NCBI RefSeq assembly: GCF_001411555.2
Contig: NC_049907.1
Location: 9,308,243 to 9,372,242, forward strand
Direction: 5' to 3'
DNA from: Juglans regia
Taxonomy: Eukaryota > Streptophyta > Magnoliopsida > Fagales > Juglandaceae
Length of the DNA: 64,000 nucleotides
The notes below the pieces were generated by a model. The model did not search any database. It was not told where the DNA came from and saw nothing but the letters and a program-made list of their open reading frames with translations. The first letter of the stretch is position 1. Each line of letters begins with the position of its first letter. Made by a program: the position numbers and the translations under genes. Shown piece by piece: positions 35,772 to 50,129 of this stretch.

Positions 35772-35900
35772 GATATGCTGGCTAGATGATTGAAAGTAGG
35801 AAGGCCTTTGGACTCTTAAGGTAGATGGGTTTTAATTACGAGTATAGAGCTTGATCTATCTTCAACTAATTGGTAAGGAAAATGTAGCATGGAAAGGGTC

Positions 35901-35908
35901 TATTTATA
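35901..35908 (-). promoter_or_regulatory. TATA box of the PR-10 gene
   Basis: The minus strand reads tataaata about 130 bp upstream of the ATG at 35771, within cctataaatagacc. Spacing leaves a leader of roughly 100 bases, reasonable for a PR-10 gene. Confidence 0.65.
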
Positions 35909-36056
35909 GGTCGAAGTCATGACAGTCGTAGTACTCTTGTTCCTGAATTTGTTTGTTTTTGGTTATTATAGGGCAATCGGTGCCTGGAATACTGCATTTG
36001 ATTAATAATATATAATGTATTGGGGCGTCATTCTCGAAGTAAGATAAGAGACGGCC

Positions 36057-36088
<32 letters not shown>

Positions 36089-36139
36089 GCACTTCCAATC
36101 TCCTTGTCCACCTTAACTGCATGCATTATATTAATTATA

Positions 36140-36330
36140 TTAATATATGAGTAATGCTATATATAGTTGTAGAGTGTACAAGTGTCGTATAGTTATTTTA
36201 AAAAAGAGTAAGATCTATTATTAAAAAATTAATTTCTTTTCATGTAGATCTCGTATTTATTTATTTTTTTCAAAATGATTGTACGACATGTACACACTCA
36301 CGACTGCAAGTATTATTTCTCTTAATACAT
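36140..36330. mobile_element. Mutator-type MITE (173 bp) upstream of the PR-10 gene
   Basis: The element is 36149-36321. The inverted ends of about 50 bp are gagtaatgctatatatagtt and, reversed, gagaaataatacttgcagtc, followed by gtgtacaagtgtcgta and gtgtacatgtcgta. The 9-bp flanks ttaatatat and ttaatacat match at 8 of 9. Confidence 0.82.
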
Positions 36331-37083
36331 ATACAAAAGGACAATAGTATGGATCTCAACATCGTATCTAAATTAAACACCCTTTTAGTTCGGGATTATT
36401 TTTCTTTTTCCATCTCCTTTATCATCATGTTAAGGTCGATTATTAATGATTGTGCAATTCCAAAAAAAATTATTTTATATGGATTTCCTGAAAGATGGTA
36501 TACAAAAAATCAAATTTTGATATCATATTATTAAATGATTAAAATTGAATTAATTTCTTTCTAATCTATTTAAGTTTATGAAATAAGTGAGTATTTAAAC
36601 TAACTTCACATTTCACAGTATTTTAATTAAATATTGACGTGTTAGATTTACTAAAAAAAATAAATATTACCCACACATATTATTAATTGGTAACAATAAG
36701 TTCTCTCTCCTGTGCGTAATACGTATATCATGTAAACTTCGCATCGGACAGTACTACATGATATTATATTATTAATTGTAAACTAAGCCTGGGAGAGAAT
36801 ATTAATATGAGATGCACCATTTTGTTTATAGGTAAGGCTACTATGCCGGCCAGCGTTAGACGCTGGGCGTGCCGCCCCCTTTTTTTTTTTTTTTACATTT
36901 TTTTAATATCTTTAAATATTTTTAAAAAATAAAAAAATACACTAATATACTTAAAATTATTTCCTTAATTACTAAGTTAAAAAAAAAGAAAAAAACAAAT
37001 TTGACCAATGGTCAACTAGAGCAGCGGTCAAACTAGGGATGCAGAGTATCTTTTCCCTTTGCGTTTATATTAGCATGTTGGGT

Positions 37084-37124
<41 letters not shown>

Positions 37125-37818
37125 ACGTCACCATCTCGATGAAAATCTCAAGAAGTCAATTTGGACATTGTGATATTAAGCTAGCCCTAAAATATATTTC
37201 CTAGCCTGATCCTATATATATATATATATATTAAGGATAGACATTAGCTTTGATGTTATAGTCATGAGCAATGCTTGATCAGATAATAATTATGCCTCAC
37301 ATTCCTATACCACTTTCAATTAATTAAATTAGGTTAGTACGTAGAGTATATTTTTATAAAGATAAGTATTATAGTTATAAAGAGATTTTATAAAAGTAAA
37401 TTTTGAAATTAATATGACTTCATGATATGATACAACGTTAGATTTTCTTTATAATTTTCTTTATAATAAAATAATTTTATAATTTAATTATACGTACCAC
37501 ACAAAATTATGTCAGTTTATAAATTTAATTTTATGATATTTTTATGTGATTAAATCTACAGTTGTTTTTTGTGTTACCGTGTCGTTGATTACACGTAGAG
37601 CACAACATAATCAGAACTGAACTCACATGAATCACATAATTTACTCTCTCTCTCTCTCTTTCTCTGAAGAACAAGTAGCCAAAAGGTACCCATAACTTGG
37701 TTAAGATCATCAGAAAATAAATAATAAAGATTGCCTTTTTCATGCGTAGATTATGCATGATAATATATGTCAGTAGCTTCCACAAAGAACCAGCTAATTA
37801 TTAATGATGATTAATTAA
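36331..37818. other. AT-rich spacer with simple repeats and MITE fragments
   Basis: No gene is seen. (AT)n tracts lie at about 37089-37122 and 37213-37231. T-run/A-run hairpin sequence is at 36880-36990. A second copy of the 34251-type MITE is at about 37355-37545. A CT repeat is at about 37641-37665. Confidence 0.5.
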
Positions 37819-38766
37819 GGATTTGTTTGGATAATGAGATGAGATAAGATGATATGAATTAAGATAGTTTTAGATGAATTAAATAAAATATTGTTAAAAT
37901 ATTATTTTCTAATATTATTATTAGGAGAACAGCTTTGGAGCGGTACCATCCGCTCTTTAGGTGAAATCAGCATCCAATAAAAAATTGCCACATCAATAAT
38001 GTAGTAAAATATTATATGGAGACACCCCATTAGATTTTTTTCCCAAAATTTTCTAAACCTATTTTCACTCGATCATTTCACCCAGCCATCAGACGTTCCC
38101 ACCCCATCCAGACGCTGCCGATTGCCCTTTTATAGTCTCCACTAGTCGTCGCCACCAGACGCCGCCATCCAATCCGAAGCCAATCAGTTTCACACAGCGC
38201 AGTCAACCACCACGCAGTCCATCGCCACCCACAAAAGAAAATCCTGAAATCGAAAACAACATAAAGAAAATCTTCTGGGAAAAAGTAGGAACTGACGGCA
38301 ACGGATCAATGCAAAATACTGAAAAATATCCATCTTTCAATTTCAACTACTCCTATTGGATTCAGACCTATAGGAACCCAATATCCTTCAAATAAATGCA
38401 TGCCCACAAGATTCTCAAGCACAAGATGTTCATTTTATTGGTGGCTTTTCAACCATTTTTGGCTCTGGTTCACAGTTCACACCTTCGTCTGATTATGAAA
38501 TGAAAGTTCATTAGAGTTAATCCTTGAGTTACCATACAAAAATGAATGAAAAGTACTCGAAAGGTACTTCTACACCATCCAACTTAATTCTGCACCATCC
38601 ACAAAAAGAGCACTAAATTAAAAGATCATAAAATTAATAAAAGAAAAATTTTCATAGTTATATGACCAGAGGTACTTCTCTATCTCCATATATATGATCT
38701 TATTCTAGTTTTAGGAACAGTTGATCACCATTTTCACACATGAGAGTCCTGCATGCATTGAGTATT

Positions 38767-38813
<47 letters not shown>

Positions 38814-39133
38814 AGGAGGAAGAGATGAGGTATGGAGAGAGACAAGCTTTCGTTCGATTGGGAGAGACGAGCTTTGGTGTGATTGGGTTTCGAAGAGGGA
38901 GAGACGAGCTTTGGTGCGGTGGCGTCCCATTCCTTTAGTAATGGATGGGCTACATGGCCTTATTCTATTGGAGGTTGTTCTCAGTTCTACATCAGATGTA
39001 CCGATCATAAGATATTCTCTATTATTATTTTAAGATTTAAAAAAGTTAAATTGTTTATTATATTTTATGTGATAATTTGAAAAAATTATAATGATGAAAT
39101 GAGATAAGATCGTTTCTCTATCCAAACAAGCCC
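37819..39133. mobile_element. Tourist-like MITE split by a nested MULE
   Basis: The termini ggatttgtttggata and, reversed, gggcttgtttggata form the inverted repeat. The flanking TAA on each side (37816-37818 and 39134-39136) fits the 3-bp duplication of PIF/Harbinger elements. The two halves (37819-37922 and 39020-39133) rejoin across the inserted MULE. The internal motifs gagatgagataagatg and gatgaaatgagataagat, and gtttattatattttatgtg, are shared with other copies at 39740-40090 and 40102-40321. Confidence 0.78.
37916..39028. mobile_element. MULE-like element (about 1.1 kb) nested in the MITE
   Basis: The element is about 37925-39019. The inverted ends are gagaacagctttggagcggt on the left and, reversed, gagaatatcttatgatcggt on the right. 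The 9-bp flanks tattattag and tattattat match at 8 of 9. The inside has a GC-rich stretch (38070-38240) and a GA tract (38769-38809). It shares terminal motifs and architecture with the insert at 20158-20980. No transposase was found, and frames over the GA tract are not credible genes. Confidence 0.75.
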
Positions 39134-39136
39134 TAA

Positions 39137-40098
39137 GAGAATTAGCTAGCTAGGTTGGCTTCTAATTTCATATTGCATGCATTAGAAAAACTTGCCGGCC
39201 GATAGTTAAGTGGTCGGGTAATTTCTTTTCTTCTTTATTTTTTTTAAAGATTGTATTAATTTTGATTTTTTATTATGTTGTTACATACATACGTCAAGAA
39301 ATTAACTAAAAATTAGATGGAGGTCTCAAATTTTAAATATTACAAAACTCGAATCTTAAAATTTTACAATTGAAAATTTAGGACATATAATGTAAAAGTA
39401 AAAAAAAAAAAAAACAATAATCAACGACTGGTGATTTATTTTAGACAGCTAGCGGTTTGGCAAAGTTTTTAAAGGAAAATGATAGTATGACCATGAATTT
39501 GTCACCTCATTTTGACTGTTCATATATTTAATTTTCTTTAAAATTTTTTTTCTTGTTTAATTGTTAAAGAAGTGACTTTTAATATATCAGTGTATTTTTT
39601 GTTTCTAAAATATTTAAAGATGTTTAAAAATGTGAAAAAATTAAAATGTACAATTTGTACTAGTGAGCATGTCCAGCTTAATTTGAAGCTGTGCGACACA
39701 CTAGCAGCACCCTTTAAAGAAAAGTACCAAGACCTCGTTGTTACATAAATAAGATGAAATGAGATAAAAAAATTTGTGAATAATAGTGAGAAAATTTGTA
39801 AATAGTAATAAAATAGTTTGAGTTGAAATGCTTTACGGGGTTTTGAGAAATGAGAGAGAAAAAGTTGAATAAAAATACAACAACGTTAAATTATTGTTCT
39901 AATATTATTTTTAATTTTATTTTTGTTTTGAAATTTAAAAAAATTGAATTATTTTTTGTGTTTTGTTTAAAAGTTTGAAAAAATTGTAATGATTAGATAA
40001 AAAAATTAAAAAGTTAAAATTTGAAATTAAAAACTGTTTATTTAAATGTTGAGATGGAATTAAATGTAATGAGACTATTTGGGAAATCAAACGGAAAC
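39137..40098. other. AT-rich spacer with MITE relics
   Basis: No gene is seen. 39740-40090 carries internal motifs of the Tourist-like family (aagatgaaatgagat, gattagataaaa) but lacks clean ends. 39536-39655 matches the T-run/A-run hairpin family. Confidence 0.5.
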
Positions 40099-40324
40099 TA
40101 AGGTAGGTTTGGAGGGTGAGAAGATAATTTTATGTTTTATTTTGAAGTTTAAAATATTATGTTTTAATATTATTATTGTTTTGAGATTTGAAAAAGGTGT
40201 ATTGAGATTTTAAAAAGTTGAATTGTTTATTATATTTTGTATAGAGATTTGAAAAAATGTGTAATGATGAGATGAGATGAGATGAGAATTTTGTGTTTTA
40301 TTTTTGTTACCAAACCTGCCTTAA
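40099..40324. mobile_element. Tourist-like MITE (220 bp)
   Basis: The element is 40102-40321. The termini are ggtaggtttgg and, reversed, aggcaggtttgg, with TAA on each side (40099-40101, 40322-40324). The core is related to the MITE at 37819 (gttgaattgtttattatatt, gatgagatgagatgaga). Confidence 0.75.
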
Positions 40325-40657
40325 GTATACTTGTAGAATTTTTTATTTAATGTTTTTAATTGAGAATATTTTTGTAAAATAATAGTATTTTTATAAATTA
40401 CTTTATAACAATACTTCTTATCTTAAAACTGAATTATATAAAAGATTCGTGAAAATCTTTTATAAATGATACGAACTGTACTTACGTGTGAATCGAAGCT
40501 AGTTTTAATATTATGTTGATATCGTAATATTGGAAATTAAGGATGCTGTCAGCGGCCGCCCGCTAGTTGAAATTTTTGGATTTATTTTAAATATTTTTTT
40601 TACAATTTTAATTATTAAGAAAAAATACGCAACTTCACTGATAGTCATTTTTCTTAA

Positions 40658-40830
40658 GAGAAAAAATATTTATAATTATGAATTGTGCAACCGTCGTGTA
40701 ATCGTTTTGAAAAAAATGAATAAAACAGGAGACCTACATAAAAAAATTAATTTTTTAATAGTGAACTCTACTCTTTTTCAAATCGATTAAGCGACGTTTA
40801 CGTACTTTACAATTATATATAGAATTACTC
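40658..40830. mobile_element. Mutator-type MITE, second copy of the 36149 family
   Basis: The left end is gagaaaaaatatttataatt and the right end reversed is gagtaattctatatataatt. Both are followed by a cgtcg(t/c) and (t)aatcg(t/a)ttt block like those in the 36149-36321 copy. No target duplication was identified. Confidence 0.65.
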
Positions 40831-40927
40831 TACTCCACAAAGCAAAAAGAGATATAGAAATCACAGTACTGCTTAAGCAACACATGATGATGATCATGCA
40901 TATATGATAATGAAAGAAATTCAGAAA

Positions 40928-41478
40928 TTAAGCATAGGCTTCAGGATTGGCCAAGAGATATGCTTCCACAGCCTTGTAAACAGCCATGGCCTTTTACACG
41001 CGCCATTGCCGTTGGTGGCGGTCTTTTGCCGATGTATCGGGTCTTCTAGTTGCTATTCTCCTATGTTTTTGTTTTCCCTAACCAGCAATCAAGACGATGT
41101 GATCGTGATAGTCTCCTACAATTGGACTAGATCAACAAAACGCAGTGCACTTCTCTTGACTATGGCATTTAGTCGTAGGTTTATAGTTTGTTTATCAAAC
41201 TATGTTAAAACCGCTTTTGAGCGGCATCCCCTTGTGAGACTGGGTTGGAGTCAAGCTTTTGACTTACCCCGTTTTTATTTTATTTTATTTTTATTTTGGT
41301 GCTGATTTTTGTTTGTTTTGAAAATATTGTTGGGGACTCCCACCCCACTGAATCTTGTATCCTTGTAACTGCTTAGTTTATCTATGCTATGTTTAACTTG
41401 TTCAAAAAAAAAAATAGCCATGGCCTTTTGTCTGCCTGCCTTCACTTCCTCTTCATTGATCTGGACCTTTGCATCCCC
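40928..41478 (-). pseudogene. PR-10 C-terminal pseudogene split by a retroposon
   Basis: The minus strand encodes the last part of a PR-10 protein in two pieces: GDAKVQINEEEVKAGRQKAMA (41478-41416) and AMAVYKAVEAYLLANPEAYA with stop TAA at 40928-40930. The pieces rejoin in frame when the insert at 40996-41415 is removed. Everything upstream of the TKGD region is missing, and the break coincides with a MITE at about 41496. It is about 5.5 kb from the intact PR-10 gene in the same orientation, as expected of a tandem family. Confidence 0.9.
40982..41429 (+). mobile_element. Retroposon (420 bp) in the PR-10 pseudogene
   Basis: The insert at 40996-41415 is on the plus strand and ends in an A run (41404-41414). 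A perfect 14-bp target duplication, agccatggcctttt, lies at 40982-40995 and 41416-41429. The frame at 40904-41305 crosses the junction and is not a gene. It is either a 5'-truncated LINE end or an unfamiliar SINE. The T-rich 3' part (ttttattttattttattttt) favours a LINE end. Confidence 0.85.
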
Positions 41479-41495
41479 CACAAAAAATATATATA

Positions 41496-41708
41496 GCGTT
41501 ACTATTCATAAGCCTACACACTATAAACCATAATTTTTTTTAAAAAAAAAATTCAATTTTTTTTTTAAATTGTTTTTTGATTTTATTCTTTTTAAAACAT
41601 TTGAATTCTTCTACTTATCATCCATATATCACACATTTAGTAAGAGACAAAAATTTTAAAAATCATAAAAAAGATGGTGTGTAGTGTATGAAACTTATGA
41701 ATATAATT
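41496..41708. mobile_element. MITE truncating the PR-10 pseudogene
   Basis: Left end attcataagcctacacactat. Right end reversed attcataagtttcatacact followed by acacacc. The core is an AT-rich stem. Ends are approximate. Confidence 0.6.
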
Positions 41709-41772
41709 TTTCAAATATATATATATATATATATATAAATATCTCTTTTACGTGTGTGCAACTTGAACTTTA

Positions 41773-42735
41773 CCTTTAGGTAGGCCTACACATCGACTTG
41801 CCCAAACCAGATTTGGGACCGACCCAACCCAACCACAGGAAAAGGTCCCACCAACCTGTAACTTTTGGATCGGGTCGAACCCGTTCTTCTTCTCTGATTT
41901 GGATCATTCACCTTCATTTGCAGACCCAAGCATTCCAACCAGATTTCTCTCCCAACCAGAAAAGTCTTTCATTTTCACAACCACTCTGATTCCATCAACC
42001 AACCAAATGCACTCTTGCACCGTCTCCTTCGCGTTTGCCGGCAGTGCCTTCTTCATGATCAGGCTCACGTTCGCAATTGACAAGAACCGGTCCTGCTCCC
42101 TTGGTGACAACTCATTGGCCGATGCGTTTCCAGCTCTTTCACTGCCTCCTTTAGACTCGTTGTCTGAGTCTTCCATTGAACCTTAAGGTTTTTATTGCTG
42201 CAGTGCTATGCAACTCTTGTGAGGCACATACTCTTTCTACTCAAAGCAGAGGAAGAGGAACCCATTCAATGTCATTTAACAATGTTATTTATGTGATGCT
42301 CATTATAGATCGTGCTCAGTTATAGCCATTTCGGGACGAAATCAGTTTCTTGTTTTTTGGGAGGGGGGGTTGGTTTGTAATTTTGAGATCTTGCGAAAGC
42401 TTTCGGATTGAGTGTATTACACCATAGAAGCAGTTAAAAATGATGTCGAGATTACATTTCTTCAGCTTTGTGCCACCGCAAGATTAGGAGACCCCACCAA
42501 CACCATTTTGGGACGAAAGCAATTGAGGGGATTGTTTGTAATCTAGGATTTTGAGAGAATTGAAGTCTAAAGGTAAGAAAGTCGGTCGGTTTAACACTTG
42601 AAATCCAAACCTGCCATTTATCAGGTTTGTGAATCGAGCATTTAACAACCTGGCAAATTCCGATTCGGGTCGGGTCGAGTCGAGTCACTCGGGCAACTCG
42701 GTTTGCCGGGTCATATGCATAGGCCTACCTTTAGG
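41773..42735. mobile_element. Non-autonomous hAT element (947 bp) carrying an NF-YB gene fragment
   Basis: The element is 41781-42727. The target duplication cctttagg is perfect (41773-41780 and 42728-42735). The termini are taggcctacacat and, reversed, taggcctatgcat. Subterminal sequences on both sides are rich in gacccgac and cgggtcgg motifs. The middle carries a coding fragment of a CCAAT-binding factor on the minus strand. No transposase is present. Confidence 0.92.
42009..42176 (-). pseudogene. NF-YB (HAP3) gene fragment captured by the hAT element
   Basis: It starts at the ATG at 42176 ([11 protein letters not shown]). It continues with the histone-fold entry of plant [24 protein letters not shown], then [17 protein letters not shown] normally has Pro and Arg where this copy has Ser and Leu ([11 protein letters not shown]). 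Six residues are missing between the two Ala-Lys pairs around ANAK. Similarity stops after QEC at 42009, and the frame then runs through unrelated sequence to 41904. A complete NF-YB binds CCAAT DNA with NF-YA and NF-YC. This piece lacks most of the histone fold. Confidence 0.85.
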
Positions 42736-43594
42736 ATCTAGAGAGAAGGAAATAAACTTATAAATAGACTCCATAATATTTTATAAAATGTCGGAGTGAA
42801 TTTTCCAAATAGCATTAGATGCCCAATAAAATGCTATAAAACACATTCATATGTTTATCTTTCTCTTGCTCTATGCCCAATAGTTCAAAAACTAAGGATC
42901 TGTATCCAAATTTGTAAAAGGTTTGAAACGGACAGTAAAGAGTCAGGAAGCTTAGGTACAAGAAGACATCATTCTTTAATAGCCGGAAAAGGTGGTGACA
43001 GCCGTGCCATCATATTATTTCTTTCATGACCCAGGTTAACCAATGTGGCGGCAGGTTACCAGGCAACCATTAAATTTGACACCCTTGCCATATTACATCC
43101 TGTGATGGAGTTCAAGATCTCGCACCTTCACCATTGTCCCACCACCGATCTAAAGGGGTTGGGTGCCCATCTCTAGTGTGTGTTCCTTCTCTTGTTTCAC
43201 CAAGTGAGGGAAAGGAGATCTACATATATATAAATATATATATATTCTTTTTTTTGGTTTCAGAGATCCATATTTTAGAGGACAGATCGAGTCCTTTTCT
43301 AACAGACAATTCTAATAAGAGTACAAAAACTTCTAGGCAGCACCAAATTAAGAAATCTGATCAAATAAGTTTAAAGTAAAACTGATACAGAGATGCCAGA
43401 AAATCATAAATCATGTAGTGCTAAAACAAGCGCAAATCACTTTCTTGCCCTTTCCGTTCTAAGCAGTACAGATCCTTCTAGGAATGACAGAACTGATTGC
43501 CATAAAGTTCAAGAAAGAACGTACCCATTTCAAGAAATATTTTCCTAATCGCCTCCTAGAGGATAATGAAGGCTTGGATTTGAAACACTGGACT
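42736..43594 (-). other. Spacer and probable 3' UTR of RPN11
   Basis: No coding similarity is seen. An AT tract lies at about 43221-43245. The part nearest 43594 should be the RPN11 3' UTR. Its end cannot be fixed. Confidence 0.45.
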
Positions 43595-48778
<5,184 letters not shown>

Positions 48779-48787
48779 GCCGGACAT

Positions 48788-50129
48788 ATCCGATCTTTCC
48801 GGTTTCTTTCTGAGCAAGAATTCGGCTTGCTTCGGGATAATTTTTCCGGACACAGCGAACTGAAGTGCAGAAAGGAGCTAAGCTAATTATATTTACCGGA
48901 CTGGGCCGGGGCCCATTATAGACCCCTGATTTTGAGCAGAAAGGACCGACTTGGGCTGACCCCGAAGCCTACCATTATAAGCCCACACTAATCCTTGATG
49001 ATCCACATGCTTCCTATCATAAAACTTTCTTTTAAAATGGATTATGTATGTGTATATGCATGTCGGAATGAAAAATGATTTTTATACAATTATTTTATAA
49101 TTTATTTTTTATCTACTCTTTTTTTTCAATATTCATCAATTTTGAGTTGGCGATCGATTTTGACATATCTAAATATTTTTCTGAAAGATTTATTAGTTGG
49201 TCTGAAAAAAAGAGCATTTTTTTGTTAAAGATTTCACTATTCCTAAGGTCCCGTCACCGACGAAAAAACCTATTGTTTTCTGTTTTTTAAGGATAGTCAT
49301 AGGGTTATTATCTTATTACTATCTATTTATTACTCAAGTACATTTTAAATTTTTTTATTTTTTTTTATCATTTTCTTTTAAGTATTTTTTAACATCCTTA
49401 ATCATTAAGAAAAAATTTAAAAAATATATAATTTTACTAATATTCACTTTCTTAATTCGTTTTTTAAAGGAAAAAACTCTAAGCCGGTCGGCTGAACACT
49501 CAATTTTCACACCGGTCTATAAAATTTTTCCACGTAGGACATACAACAAATCTCCAACTACATATACCAGATTCTTCCTTATTTTCCAAATCTCCATCTA
49601 AAATTTAGCCATGATGTCACATGTCACCCAGTTTTCACGCCTGCCAATGGACGTCAGAGATCTACAAGAATATGACTATAAAAGATCTCCACCCTTCCCT
49701 TACACATCATGATCAGCTGCCTTTGCTTTGGTCTTTACTTTGGACATATAGAGATGCAAAAGTACAGGCCAATAGCATAAAACAATAGAACTTCTGTTTG
49801 ATTTATTATGCTTGAGAATGATAAAGGAATACTGTTTCGAAATCTGTCAGTTTATTAGCAAAATCTGTGATCTGGTGGGTCATGTCTTCCTTTCTAAGGA
49901 AGACATTCACGTTCGTCCGCTCATCTCATCACGTCCTCCCTAATTTGTCAATTGTCATGTCTCCCTTTCTCTTGTTTGCCATTCCTATATATTGTCTTTC
50001 AGTCAAATCCATTTCTTTGAAGGGAAAAGAATAGGAACATGGGTAAAACAGTGAAGCACTCAAAGATTGAAGTTCGAAGAGAGATGGAGAGAAAGAGTGG
50101 GTAATGGGCCTGCGGAAGGAAAACTAAAG
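48788..50129. promoter_or_regulatory. Divergent spacer between RPN11 and the At5g41620-like gene
   Basis: The two genes are transcribed away from each other from this spacer, so it must hold both promoters and leaders. A candidate TATA (tataaaag, 49677-49684, plus strand) lies about 450 bp before the downstream ATG. 49345-49455 is a T-run/A-run hairpin segment of a MITE-like family. Nothing else is coding except a short upstream ORF at 50039. Confidence 0.5.
50039..50104 (+). CDS. Upstream ORF (21 codons) in the leader of the At5g41620-like gene
   Basis: ATG at 50039 (MGKTVKHSK) to TAA at 50102-50104, in a different frame from the main ORF, ending 25 bp before the main ATG at 50130. It matters only if transcription starts upstream of 50039. 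It could then reduce translation of the main ORF. Confidence 0.4.
   Translation: MGKTVKHSKIEVRREMERKSG

Noticed and set aside
40904..41305. 133-residue plus-strand frame
   Set aside because: It crosses the junction between the PR-10 pseudogene (antisense) and the inserted retroposon.
41899..42186. Plus-strand frame antisense to the NF-YB fragment
   Set aside because: Shadow of the minus-strand NF-YB frame, which has recognisable family residues.
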